A stretch of DNA of 39,462 nucleotides from Gammaproteobacteria bacterium (GTDB lineage Bacteria; Pseudomonadota; Gammaproteobacteria; Pseudomonadales; Azotimanducaceae), in contig PBRC01000013.1 in the NCBI GenBank assembly GCA_002725285.1, forward strand, positions 62,024-101,485, written 5' to 3'. Under the pieces are notes generated by a model. That model was not told the DNA's origin. It was given only the letters and a program-made list of their open reading frames with translations, and searched no databases. The stretch's first letter is position 1. Each line of letters begins with the position of its first letter. This document shows, piece by piece, positions 24,364-33,254 of the stretch. Both the position numbers and the translations under genes were made by a program.

Positions 24364-25476
24364 TTAATCGAGTAACAAGGGTGCCAGAAGTTGCCGGTGA
24401 TATTTCTCATCACCAAACTGATACTGACACCAGAGTGCGCGACGAAGAAACAGCTGGGCGTCGCACTCATACGTGAATCCAAAACCACCATGGAATTGTA
24501 CTGCCCTGTCTCCAGCATGGGCGAACGATTCGCTTGCATGAGCCTTAGCCATGCGCAGCGCGATCTCCAGTTCATCTTCCGTTGCCGTATTCCAAATAGT
24601 CGCAGCGTGATAGAGGTGAGAACGAGACGCTTCCATATCAATTAGAATCTGAACGGTAGGATGCTTTAGTGCCTGATAGCTACCGATATATCTGTCGAAT
24701 TGCTTTCGCGTATTCAAATATTCAACGATCACGTTAAGTACCGCAGCATGACCACCTGCCATTTCAGCACACAGAAGTAACAGCGTTGCGTATTCAATCT
24801 GTTTCAAACAGCAGCTTGCAAGCAACATGCTTTCATCAATGATGATTCCATCCAGATCAAGCTGATAGGCGCGTCGTGTCTCGTCGATGATGATTTCGCG
24901 AGTCAGTGCCCCATCCGGTATTAGTGATTTTTCAATCAGCGCCAGGACGGGTTCACCTTCAAGATTGATTGAGATGAGTATTACGTCAGCCGCTGCCGCG
25001 TTCTCAACCAGATTCTTGGACCCGCTTAGCTGAACTTTGCCGTTAGTTCTGGTCCCGAAACTGGTCAGCTGTTTAAGGTTCCAGCTACCCTCTGCCTCTG
25101 CCAGCGCAATTGTTGCGATCGCACCCTGTGCGATTCTTGGCAACCAGGTGTTTTTTTGCTCTTCGCTGCCTCCCTCAATTAACGCATGCGCCGCAAGAGT
25201 TGAGGAAACAAGAGGCGTCGTCATCAGGTTTCGACCCATGGATTCGACGATGGGGACCAGGTCTGTCATTGATAAACCCAGCCCGGCATAGGACTCGGGA
25301 ATGATGATGGCAGTCCATCCCAGGTCGATGACCTGTCGCCAGAGGTCATCACTGAAATCAGATTCTTCTTCGATCCTGGTTCTGACGCTGGTTACCGGAG
25401 AGTGCGTTGAACAAAAGTCCATGGCGGTGTCCAGCAGCATGGCTTGTTCCTCAGAAAAACTTATTGCGTTGCTCAT
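24364..25476 (-). CDS. Acyl-CoA dehydrogenase family protein (second of a pair)
   Basis: 370 aa with the ACAD fold: N-terminal helical domain with GWTAIIIPESYAGLGLSMTDLVPIVE, middle domain with ATIALAEAEGSW, and C-terminal AGDRAVQFHGGFGFTYECDAQLFLRRAL. The Glu in TYE sits where medium-chain ACADs have their catalytic base. It is divergent from its partner and shorter in the middle domain, like one subunit of the heterotetrameric FadE pairs known from sterol and bile-acid degradation. It lies 12 nt after the first ACAD stop; hetero-oligomer formation is inferred. Confidence 0.85.
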   Translation of the reverse strand: MSNAISFSEEQAMLLDTAMDFCSTHSPVTSVRTRIEEESDFSDDLWRQVIDLGWTAIIIPESYAGLGLSMTDLVPIVESMGRNLMTTPLVSSTLAAHALIEGGSEEQKNTWLPRIAQGAIATIALAEAEGSWNLKQLTSFGTRTNGKVQLSGSKNLVENAAAADVILISINLEGEPVLALIEKSLIPDGALTREIIIDETRRAYQLDLDGIIIDESMLLASCCLKQIEYATLLLLCAEMAGGHAAVLNVIVEYLNTRKQFDRYIGSYQALKHPTVQILIDMEASRSHLYHAATIWNTATEDELEIALRMAKAHASESFAHAGDRAVQFHGGFGFTYECDAQLFLRRALWCQYQFGDEKYHRQLLAPLLLD

Positions 25477-25488
25477 GCTTCTCGACCC

Positions 25489-26691
25489 CTAGCTTTTTGG
25501 TAGACCGAGCACTCGCTCGCCAACAATGTTGCGCTGTACCTGACTCGTCCCGCCGCCTATGGTGGCAGAGAAAGAGTTAAAGTAGGAGCGTTGCCATTTT
25601 CCTCCGTCGATGGCCTGTGGGCCGACGAAACGACCGCCATTCGCAGCCTGGAGAGATAATGCAAACTGACAGAATCGTCGCTTCAATTCCGTACCGCGCA
25701 GCTTCCCGGACATGGCAACAGCCATTGGACGTTCTGAGTTGAGTGCCGTTATTCTTGTGCGGGGTATCATCAGCGCGTTGCCTTTTGCTTCGATTAGAAA
25801 CTGCACCATCCGATCACGAATGAGTGGATCCTCGAGGGCAGGTTTGCCATTTCGAGTTGATCTCTTCGCCAGTTCCAGTACGTCGTTGATGTTCAGGTCC
25901 ATCGCCGCAAGACCACCGGCCTGGCCACCCGTTGCACCTCTCTCATACATCAAGGTCTCCATGGCTATCTGCCATCCTTCACCTTCTTTGCCCATGATGC
26001 AGGTACCTGGTATCCGGGCGTCATTAAAATAGGTCTGGCAGAATCCGTATTCACTGGTGAGTTTCTTGATCGGTACAGGATCAACACCTTCGACCTTCAT
26101 TGGCGAGAGGAAAAAACTCAATCCGGCGTATTTGTTGGGTCCATCGGTACTGGTTCGAGCCAGCAGGATCATATACCTGGCATAGGTTCCGAGGCTGGTC
26201 CAGATTTTGGATCCGCTGATGATGTAATCATCTCCGTCTCTCACGGCACGGGTTTGTGCGTTACCTAAATCCGAGCCATGATCCGGTTCTGAGAATCCCT
26301 GGCACCAGATATCTTCTGCCGAGAGGATTCCCTTGATGTATTTCTTCTTCTCGTCCTCGGTACCACGAGACAGAATGAGTGGTCCAGCCCAGTTCAGACC
26401 AATGGTGTTGGTCATAAATGGTACGCGCTGGCGGGCCATTTCCTGAGTCACAATATCCTGAAAAACCTGCGGTTTACCACCGCCGCCATACTCTGCCGGC
26501 CAGGCCATCCCCAGGTACCCGGCGTGATACACCTTGCTCTGCCAGTCCCGAAGATATTCGAACTGCTCATCAGTACCGACTTCCATGAAAGACTCTGGAA
26601 GTAAAAATCCCGGGTCACCAGGATTGTTTTCCTTCAGCCAGGCTGAAACCTCTTCTCTGAACTCTTTGAGTTCCTGCTCGCTCACACTCAC
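25489..26691 (-). CDS. Acyl-CoA dehydrogenase (first of a pair)
   Basis: 400 aa, with all standard ACAD segments: AWPAEYGGGGKPQVFQDIV, WCQGFSEPDHGSDLGNAQTRA (flavin-binding), DYIISGSKIWTSLG, LMYERGATGGQ and the C-terminal FSATIGGGTSQVQRNIVGER. It oxidises an acyl-CoA to an enoyl-CoA with FAD; the Glu in YERG is a candidate base. Start GTG 26691 has AGGATAAGAA upstream. It is 15 nt behind the enoyl-CoA hydratase gene, so dehydrogenation and hydration steps are encoded in one operon. Confidence 0.92.
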   Translation of the reverse strand: MSVSEQELKEFREEVSAWLKENNPGDPGFLLPESFMEVGTDEQFEYLRDWQSKVYHAGYLGMAWPAEYGGGGKPQVFQDIVTQEMARQRVPFMTNTIGLNWAGPLILSRGTEDEKKKYIKGILSAEDIWCQGFSEPDHGSDLGNAQTRAVRDGDDYIISGSKIWTSLGTYARYMILLARTSTDGPNKYAGLSFFLSPMKVEGVDPVPIKKLTSEYGFCQTYFNDARIPGTCIMGKEGEGWQIAMETLMYERGATGGQAGGLAAMDLNINDVLELAKRSTRNGKPALEDPLIRDRMVQFLIEAKGNALMIPRTRITALNSERPMAVAMSGKLRGTELKRRFCQFALSLQAANGGRFVGPQAIDGGKWQRSYFNSFSATIGGGTSQVQRNIVGERVLGLPKS

Positions 26692-26706
26692 TTCTTATCC
26701 TCGTTG

Positions 26707-27486
26707 TTAGTTCTCTGTAACCCAGGACGGTTTACGTTTCTCCCTGAAGGCTGCCATGCCTTCGCCACCTTCTTCAGACTGGAACATGCGACCGCTCCAC
26801 CCTTGTGTTTCGGCGAACCCCTCTTCACGGGACAGTAGCGGTACACGACGGACCAGCTTCTTACATTCGATTACAGCGTTTGGGCCGCCCAGATTAATCA
26901 TATCGATCTCTTCCTGTACCGCATCGACGAGTTGATCCTTCGGTACAGCTCGATGAGCGAATCCCATGTCAACGGCTTGTTTTCCGGTAAAGCGTTCACC
27001 AGTCAGGAAGAGTTTCATACCATGATGAGTACCCAGCTTCGGCAGACAGACGACAGAAATCACAGCAGGAATCACACCGATACGAACTTCTGAGAAACTG
27101 AACTGGACATCTTCTGCTGTAATGACGATATCTGCTGCACCCACCAGTCCCAGACCGCCAGCGAATGCTGCACCATTAACAGCCACGATGACCGGCTTGC
27201 CGCTATCCTGGATCGTGGTCAGTACTTCAGGATAGGCAACGGCTCTGCCGCCACCACTCACAGAAGCTCCCGGTGGACTTTTCAGATCTGCACCGGCGCA
27301 AAAAGCCGGCCCGGTACCCGTGATTACTATGGATCTGACTTTGGGATCTTCGTTTGCCTCCAGGAGATGCTGGTAGAGTTCGTTCACCAGGATAGCGGAG
27401 AGGGCGTTACGATTTTCCGGCCGGTTAAGCGTAATCCATGCAGCACCGCTCTTAATCTCGTATAGGGTTGCTTCTTTGTCAGCCAT
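26707..27486 (-). CDS. Enoyl-CoA hydratase/isomerase family protein
   Basis: 259 aa crotonase: WITLNRPENRNALS, GTGPAFCAGADLKS (oxyanion loop), VNGAAFAGGLGLVGAADIVI (second oxyanion loop) and FSFSEVRIGVIPAVISV, whose Glu and overall form resemble the methylglutaconyl/geranoyl-CoA hydratase branch. It probably hydrates the product of the dehydrogenases encoded downstream. A strong AAGGAGG lies 5 nt before ATG 27486, marking the probable start of the five-gene operon. Confidence 0.9.
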   Translation of the reverse strand: MADKEATLYEIKSGAAWITLNRPENRNALSAILVNELYQHLLEANEDPKVRSIVITGTGPAFCAGADLKSPPGASVSGGGRAVAYPEVLTTIQDSGKPVIVAVNGAAFAGGLGLVGAADIVITAEDVQFSFSEVRIGVIPAVISVVCLPKLGTHHGMKLFLTGERFTGKQAVDMGFAHRAVPKDQLVDAVQEEIDMINLGGPNAVIECKKLVRRVPLLSREEGFAETQGWSGRMFQSEEGGEGMAAFREKRKPSWVTEN

Positions 27487-27676
27487 ACTGACCTCCTTAG
27501 GTTTGTAGCGTTTGATTCACGACGACGGGAATGTTGCCAATGAGGCTACCATAAAACCGACACTGGTTATAAATCTGAATTGGGCGCTATTTGCAGAACT
27601 GATCGATTTCGTCTGGACCAGTAAGTGTTTAGTCCGGATCGAGTAAGATTGTATTGTCTTTTTAGTTGAGTCGAGT

Positions 27677-28231
27677 TCAGGGTTGGGGTTTATTGGCTTT
27701 CGGCCAGGGTTGGGTAAGTTCACCCGTGACCTCCTCTTCGATATCCTCCTCCTTGAATACCGTCAAACCACGAGACAGGTAGTTGGGCAGTGCCTGGGGT
27801 GCATCCAATGTGCAGGTGTGCAGCCAGACACGTTGTCCACTTAAACGCCAGGCATGATAAATAGCATCCTCCAGCAGACTCCTGCCATACCCCTGTCCAA
27901 TGAATTCCGGCAACACACCAAAATAACTTATCTCGGTGGAGCCGTCTGCCTGTTTCTCCAGCTCGAAGTACCCGACTGGTGTGCCGTTTCGATAGGCTAC
28001 CCAGGTCTCGGTGTCTTGCTTGTCCAGAAATGTGAGCCAGTCATCATAGGTCCAGTTCAGTCGCATGTTCCATTCCCACGCTGATCCCACGGCAACGTAG
28101 AGGAATCGGTTGAGTTCTGGAAGAACGGTATCGACTTTCCTCAAATCATAGCCAGGGTTTGATTGCCGTTGCTCCGGGATTTTCTCAGGATCAGTCATTT
28201 CGACGTACCAGACATGTACCTCTTTCTTCAC
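27677..28231 (-). CDS. GNAT-family N-acetyltransferase
   Basis: 184 aa. The GNAT core is visible: WVAYRNGTPVGYFELEK (beta-2/3), ISYFGVLPEFIGQGYGRSLLEDAI (motif A with the acetyl-CoA pyrophosphate loop GQGYGR) and a late LPNYLSRGLTVFKEE. Substrate unknown. The start is GTG 28231, because AGAAGGA lies 6 nt upstream; Met12 has no ribosome site. It follows the halohydrin-dehalogenase-like gene by 21 nt and is probably in the same transcript. Confidence 0.85.
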   Translation of the reverse strand: MKKEVHVWYVEMTDPEKIPEQRQSNPGYDLRKVDTVLPELNRFLYVAVGSAWEWNMRLNWTYDDWLTFLDKQDTETWVAYRNGTPVGYFELEKQADGSTEISYFGVLPEFIGQGYGRSLLEDAIYHAWRLSGQRVWLHTCTLDAPQALPNYLSRGLTVFKEEDIEEEVTGELTQPWPKANKPQP

Positions 28232-28252
28232 AAGGATTCCTTCTTGAATGAC

Positions 28253-28936
28253 TCAGACATTAGTCGCCCATCCACCAGAGAAGGGCACTACCTGGCCGAC
28301 GATAAAATCGCTTTTGTCAGAAGCCAGAAATAGCGCAAGTTCTGCTGACTCATCTGGCCTGGCGACTCGACCTATGGGTACGTTTCTTTGCAAGTGTTTC
28401 TGAAAGCGTTCTGACTTGACCAGATTTTCCGGAAAGTAGGCCGGATTGCTGACATAGTTTTGTGCTACTGCATTTACATTGACGTTGGCAGCAGCTAACT
28501 CGAGGCCTGCTGCTTTGATAAACGCGTTTTGCGAACCACGAGCCGCGCAGTAAGAGGTTGATCCTGGAATACCTCGTAGTGGTGCGGCGCTGGTAACAGC
28601 AACGATCTTACCCCCGCCGCGATTTGCCATCAGTGTCCCAAAATGACGAACGAGTTTCATCAGCGGGTGAACCATCACGTTGAACATGCCGAGCCAGTCT
28701 TCATCCCTGATGTCGGAAACGGGCATATTGCAGGGATCATGTGCAAGATTAGCAATAACCACATCCAGATCATCCAGTCCTTTAACGTAGTCGTCAAAAC
28801 TTTCATCACAAGGCACTGAACCCGGGATCGCATTAACTGATGCACCTTCCGCCGTAAACAACTCGTTGATAGCGGGTCCCATGTAATCGGTACATTGAGT
28901 GAGAAGCACCTTTTTGGCTTCTAATCTTGCTGACAT
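28253..28936 (-). CDS. Candidate halohydrin dehalogenase (SDR fold, Ser-Tyr-Arg)
   Basis: 227 aa. Overall an SDR, but two features set it apart: the NAD(P)-binding glycine loop is replaced by TQCTDYMG (Thr13, Tyr18, Gly20), matching the halohydrin-dehalogenase motif T-x4-F/Y-x-G, and the catalytic set is Ser116, Tyr129 and Arg133 instead of Lys, matching S-x12-Y-x3-R. NYVSNPAYFP and FIVGQVVPFSGGW resemble the halide-site and C-terminal parts of HheC. These enzymes turn vicinal halohydrins into epoxides without a cofactor, and reverse the reaction with other nucleophiles. ATG 28936 has AGAAGGA 6 nt upstream. Alternative: a degenerate SDR with other activity. Confidence 0.75.
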   Translation of the reverse strand: MSARLEAKKVLLTQCTDYMGPAINELFTAEGASVNAIPGSVPCDESFDDYVKGLDDLDVVIANLAHDPCNMPVSDIRDEDWLGMFNVMVHPLMKLVRHFGTLMANRGGGKIVAVTSAAPLRGIPGSTSYCAARGSQNAFIKAAGLELAAANVNVNAVAQNYVSNPAYFPENLVKSERFQKHLQRNVPIGRVARPDESAELALFLASDKSDFIVGQVVPFSGGWATNV

Positions 28937-29090
28937 ATCTGATCCTTCTGCCTGATTGTTACCACGAATAAGTCTCGGTCAGGGGAAACAGCTCTCTGGT
29001 CAATTTGCTGGATTAACCTGATTCAGTGCCGTTCCTGTCTGACTGTTTTTCTGAATAGTGCGGTAAGTTGACGGGCGAATCAATTCCCCA

Positions 29091-30263
29091 TCAGATTCGT
29101 CCCGGGCCTCGACCACCGATACCGAGTCTTCGATAATTATTCCGCACCGAATCCGCGGTCTCTTTACCGGCAATATTCTCAATTTCTTGAAAGGACTCTT
29201 CCTGAATCTCATTTGCTCTGTCGTGACGTTCCTCAGGACTGAGTCCTTCATTACCTCGCAGATCGCTGATATCGGTTTTAGCCTGGGTCGTTACTTCATA
29301 AACCGCGATGATCTCATTGTCGGTAATGCCGTAACGATCACCGATTGACTGAATCGATCGAAAGGTTGGATCTAGAGAGCGGGTGTACTCGGCGTAGCGT
29401 TCAGTCGTGAGATAGTCCTTGATCTGAGCGTTGCTGACTTCCCTTTGATCACGTTGTGCTTGTCTGTCTGCATACTGGTTAAATTCACTACCCTCATTTT
29501 GCAGGCGGATTTCAAAAAGGTCTCGAAACTCCTGTTCTGTGTAATCAAATGTACTCATCGAATACTGCATTACTCGAGCGAGTCGTGATTCGCGCAGTTG
29601 ATATTCAAAATACTCCTCGCTGCTGAGGGTGTCCCGAATCTGATCCTGCAACTCCTGTCGAATCCTGTTTCGATCATCTCTTGACTCGGAGATATAACCC
29701 ACGGTGCTCAACGCTACCGTTTTGGCCTGGTTCAGTCGCTGTAGTTCATAGATTTCAATCTGTTTATCTGATGAAAGGAATGGCAGTGAATTGTTCAGAG
29801 GTTTGAACAACGATTCAAAAAGGGAATCATCAACAATTTCATCACCAAAGATATCTCTTAGTTGCTGGCGTTTCAGATTGAGCCAGGTCAGTTCTAACTG
29901 GGTGTCTTCCTCCGGCTCAGTATCTGATCTCAGCCAATAGGTGTCAGGACCTTTGTTTGGCTGGGAGAGAAAGTGATCACGTTCAATCGTCGCCAGTACA
30001 ATACCTCTGACAACATCTTCATCATATCCGGCTGATCGAAGTTGACTGACCAGGTCAGCGTGATCACCACTGAGTGATTCTGTCAGGTCGATGCCTGTCT
30101 GATAACTGCTCGCGCTTATTTCACGTGGTATTGCTGATTCAGGAGGGATCTCCGGCTGGTTCTGAGATGTTGCGACGACTGCAGAATCTGGCCGGTTTAA
30201 GAGGTACCAGGCAAAACTGACGTTGAGGGTTATCAGCGAGACTATTACAAGGTTTTTGATCAT
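29091..30263 (-). CDS. Membrane-anchored helical protein, unknown
   Basis: 390 aa. One N-terminal membrane helix (KNLVIVSLITLNVSFAWYLL), then a long mostly helical, highly charged region rich in Glu, Gln, Arg and Asp, with coiled-coil-like stretches around residues 180-300, and a Gly/Arg tail (RRLGIGGRGPGRI). Repeated patterns include SEEYFEYQLRESR and TTERYAEYTRSLDP. I do not recognise the family; a periplasmic scaffold or chaperone-like role is only a guess. Start ATG follows GGAGG by 7 nt, a strong site. Confidence 0.75.
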   Translation of the reverse strand: MIKNLVIVSLITLNVSFAWYLLNRPDSAVVATSQNQPEIPPESAIPREISASSYQTGIDLTESLSGDHADLVSQLRSAGYDEDVVRGIVLATIERDHFLSQPNKGPDTYWLRSDTEPEEDTQLELTWLNLKRQQLRDIFGDEIVDDSLFESLFKPLNNSLPFLSSDKQIEIYELQRLNQAKTVALSTVGYISESRDDRNRIRQELQDQIRDTLSSEEYFEYQLRESRLARVMQYSMSTFDYTEQEFRDLFEIRLQNEGSEFNQYADRQAQRDQREVSNAQIKDYLTTERYAEYTRSLDPTFRSIQSIGDRYGITDNEIIAVYEVTTQAKTDISDLRGNEGLSPEERHDRANEIQEESFQEIENIAGKETADSVRNNYRRLGIGGRGPGRI

Positions 30264-30371
30264 GTTCGTACCTCCGCCTTATTTGCTGCTGAGATAGAAA
30301 CTCGTTTGCGTCTACTTTAACTTAGTTAGTGGCAAGAAAATAAGCGTGGCGTTTTCACACCGGCTATATTG

Positions 30372-31145
30372 TCAGATGTCATCAAAGTCACCATGGCGAC
30401 CCTTTCCAGATGCAAATCGTTGAGCACCCGCTTGTGTTTCTCCAGATTGAATGACCTCCCTGCCGATGAACGTTTCATTACGCAGCGCCTCGGGGATTGA
30501 CATGTTCCATTGCTGGTAGGAGGAAAGACGGTCATTTCGCAGGCAGAGTTGAGGAAACTTACATAGTTCTTTAGCCAGGGTCACTGCGGCATTCAGTGCT
30601 TCACCCTTTGCGGTCAGCCGGTTTGCAAGGCCCATCTGCTTCGCTTCATCGCCTGAAACGCCTCTGCCAGTCAAAATTAGATCCAAAGCGTGACTCTGAC
30701 CGAGGAGCCTGGTTAACCTGACTGTGCCCCCGTCTACCAAAGGTACACCCCAGCGTCGGCAATAAACTCCGAAAACGGCATCGGTTGCGGCAACTCGAAG
30801 ATCACACCAGACAGCAAGTTCCAGTCCACCAGCTACAGCATGTCCTTCTACCGCAGCAATAACTGGTTTGTTGAGCAGCATTCGGGTAGGTCCCATTGGA
30901 CCATCACCCTCAATTCCGACTCGATTGCCTTTACTTGTCGACACTGCCGTCAAGTCCGCACCTGCGCAAAATGTGCCGTCAGCACCCGTTAAGATGGCGA
31001 CCTTTTGCTCGTCATTGCCGTTAAATTGCCGGAAAGCATCAGCAAGCAGCTTAGCGGTAGGTCTGTCGACGGCATTTCTCTTTTCCGGACGGTTGAGAGT
31101 GATGATCGTTATCTCATCGAGTTGTTCAATCAAAATGCTGCTCAT
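30372..31145 (-). CDS. Enoyl-CoA hydratase/isomerase family protein (second crotonase)
   Basis: 257 aa crotonase: ITLNRPEKRNAVDRPTA, GADGTFCAGADLTA, VEGHAVAGGLELAVWCDLRVA and FGVYCRRWGVPLVDGGTVRL. The usual catalytic Glu between the second oxyanion loop and GVPL is replaced by other residues (VYCRR), a form common in an EchA subgroup with uncertain reaction. Start ATG has GGAGA about 7 nt upstream. Separated from the acyl-CoA operon by unrelated genes. Confidence 0.87.
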   Translation of the reverse strand: MSSILIEQLDEITIITLNRPEKRNAVDRPTAKLLADAFRQFNGNDEQKVAILTGADGTFCAGADLTAVSTSKGNRVGIEGDGPMGPTRMLLNKPVIAAVEGHAVAGGLELAVWCDLRVAATDAVFGVYCRRWGVPLVDGGTVRLTRLLGQSHALDLILTGRGVSGDEAKQMGLANRLTAKGEALNAAVTLAKELCKFPQLCLRNDRLSSYQQWNMSIPEALRNETFIGREVIQSGETQAGAQRFASGKGRHGDFDDI

Positions 31146-31382
31146 GATGATTCTCCATTCGTTATTTACTACCAGTAACTAGAAGATTTAGATAGAAGTA
31201 ACTGCCCGCGCTTCGTCAATGTTTTTTCGGATCCAGTCATATTCTGGGTGATTGTGGCGCGAAATTGCCGATCACCGTTGTGCCGTGATGATTCTCAGAG
31301 ATACAGACTGATCCGTGGTCATTGTCAATATCCAATCCCGGCCCTTCAATTCAATGCACCTGCAAGAACAAGAATTTGAGTG

Positions 31383-31868
31383 CTAACCAGGTTTTTGTTT
31401 AACGTCATGCAGATTCTCAAGATCCACGTACTGTTTATTGCCGTTAATGCGATACATTCTGCGATTTATCCTGGGATAATCGCAAATATCAAGCTCGCTT
31501 CGGTTCCCACCCATAAGGTAAACAAGGTCTTCGTCAAATGGATTACGCAGAGTATGGGGTTGTGAGCCCTGGCCAAATGCCATGAAATCTCCTGGTCCCA
31601 CCTCGTGCTGCTGGTCACCAATTTCAGCGATGCCTTTGCCATCAATTATGTAGAGAAATTCTTCATCGCAGTGATGGAAGTGAAACTGAGTAGACTCACT
31701 GCCGGACTCGAGTCTGGCGAGATGTACACCAATATGCTTTAAACCCAGTGAATCACTGAGAGCACGAACATGGCGTACAGCTTTGTCATTGAACTGATGG
31801 ATGTTAACTGTCTCTGCCATCGCAGCAATCTCTTCTGCTTTCAACAAGGAAGAATTCTTATCTGCCAC
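31383..31868 (-). CDS. Cupin-domain protein
   Basis: About 161 aa. A single cupin barrel: motif 1 is STQFHFHHCDEEFLYIIDGKG (metal ligands H-x-H, Glu) and motif 2 is GPGDFMAFGQGSQPHTLRN (late His). It could be a metal-dependent isomerase, dioxygenase or a sensor; nothing in the sequence decides. I chose GTG 31868, since GGAGG precedes it by 8 nt; the frame is open up to 31916 with an ATG there lacking a site. The first 11 bases overlap the end of the helicase gene, so it is translationally linked to it. Confidence 0.83.
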   Translation of the reverse strand: MADKNSSLLKAEEIAAMAETVNIHQFNDKAVRHVRALSDSLGLKHIGVHLARLESGSESTQFHFHHCDEEFLYIIDGKGIAEIGDQQHEVGPGDFMAFGQGSQPHTLRNPFDEDLVYLMGGNRSELDICDYPRINRRMYRINGNKQYVDLENLHDVKQKPG

Positions 31869-33204
31869 GATATCTCCCTCCGGGGCGGTTCCTTGATTCC
31901 TGGAATCTCCGCTCACGAGCTTTGCGTACTGGCGGTGGAATCTTGGCTAATAGGGCTAAAGGAGGTTGCTCGCAGGTAAATGATTCACCTAACAGTGATT
32001 CGATGCTGGGGAGCATAAACGAATCGTTTTCGCAGGCAAGGCTGATTGAGATTCCACTTGCTCCAGCGCGACCCGTTCGACCTATTCTATGTACATAGTC
32101 TTCAGAATCTTCAGGCAGGTTGTAATTAATGACATGTGTGATTCCTTCTACATGAATTCCACGACCAGCGACATCTGTCGCTACCAATACCTTGATCTTG
32201 CCTTCTTTAAAATCATCCAGGGTTCTGATTCTTTTCTTTTGTGCGACTTCTCCTGTCAGTAGTCCGCAATCAACACCGTGTTGAAACAGCCTGCTTTCGA
32301 TTTCGCGAGTTTGGTCGCGTCGATTGATAAATACGAGTACTCGGTCTACACCTGGGCTGTTAATCAGGTTATAGAGTACATTGAATTTGTGATCTTCACT
32401 GGTCAGGTAAACGAGTTGTTTGACACTGTCTATTGCTAGTTTGGCTGGTTCAATCTCGATCTCGACAGGATCCAGTGTCCAACTGGCAGCTAGACGTCTG
32501 ATGTCTTCGTTGATGGTTGCGCTGAATAACTGGGTTTGACGATTCTCCTTTCGTGGTGTTCTTCTGATAATGGATTTCACGTCCGGAATAAAGCCCATAC
32601 TCAGCATTCGGTCAGCTTCGTCAATGACCAGCGTCTCAACCAGAGACAGATCAATGATGTTGGATTGGAGGAAATCCAGCAAACGACCAGGGGTAGCGAC
32701 AACGATATCGATGTGTTGCTTGAGTTGTTTTTTTTGTTTTTCGTAGTCCATACCGCCTACAACCGCCAGAACCCTGAGGTCCGTGAACTCCGACAGCTGT
32801 TTCGCATCATTTGTGATCTGCAGCACAAGCTCTCGAGTTGGTGCAATGATCAGTGCGAATGGCGCACCAGTCTGGCGTGATTCGAATTCCGGATTTTCCA
32901 TGTGATAGGTGATAATGGAAATAAGAAAAGCGGCAGTCTTCCCGGTTCCGGTCTGGGCCTGGGCTATAATGTCTTTACCATCGAGTGAGTGAGGCAGGAC
33001 TTCATTCTGTACTGGCGTGCAGCCAGCGAACCCAAGTTTCATCACCACCAGGTTCAGAGCCTCAGGCAGTTCGAGAACGGCAAAATCCTCCGGCAGGTTT
33101 TTTAGTTGATCCCCGTTAACACCAGATAATTCTGCATCAGTAGTATTGTCTTCTTCAATATTAGCGGGTGTTTCAGAATTGAACAGGTTTTTTAGACGTT
33201 TCAT
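31858..33204 (-). CDS. DEAD-box RNA helicase, RhlB/RhlE-like
   Basis: 448 aa with all helicase motifs: Q motif (LGFAGCTPVQ), Walker A AQTGTGKT (83-90), PTREL, TPGRLLDF, VIDEADRML (DEAD), SAT, then the second domain with VFINRRDQT, VATDVAGRGI and YVHRIGRTGRAG. A short Lys/Asn N-terminal extension and a basic tail (RKARERRFQESRNRPGGRYRGR, broken by Gly/Pro) suggest RNA binding outside the core. It unwinds RNA in degradation or ribosome assembly. RhlB-like features are seen, but I cannot fix the subfamily. Confidence 0.93.
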   Translation of the reverse strand: MKRLKNLFNSETPANIEEDNTTDAELSGVNGDQLKNLPEDFAVLELPEALNLVVMKLGFAGCTPVQNEVLPHSLDGKDIIAQAQTGTGKTAAFLISIITYHMENPEFESRQTGAPFALIIAPTRELVLQITNDAKQLSEFTDLRVLAVVGGMDYEKQKKQLKQHIDIVVATPGRLLDFLQSNIIDLSLVETLVIDEADRMLSMGFIPDVKSIIRRTPRKENRQTQLFSATINEDIRRLAASWTLDPVEIEIEPAKLAIDSVKQLVYLTSEDHKFNVLYNLINSPGVDRVLVFINRRDQTREIESRLFQHGVDCGLLTGEVAQKKRIRTLDDFKEGKIKVLVATDVAGRGIHVEGITHVINYNLPEDSEDYVHRIGRTGRAGASGISISLACENDSFMLPSIESLLGESFTCEQPPLALLAKIPPPVRKARERRFQESRNRPGGRYRGR

Positions 33205-33254
33205 GGTGGATTCACTTGCCTGTTACTGACTGCTGAGCAAGTGCCAAATTGCAA

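Noticed and set aside
28253-28936. Ordinary NAD(P)-dependent SDR reductase
   Set aside because: The Gly-rich cofactor loop and catalytic Lys are both missing, replaced by the dehalogenase motifs.
26707-31145. All crotonase and ACAD genes as one long operon
   Set aside because: A 190-base gap before 27486 with a strong new ribosome site, and unrelated genes between 28.2 and 30.4 kb, argue for separate units.
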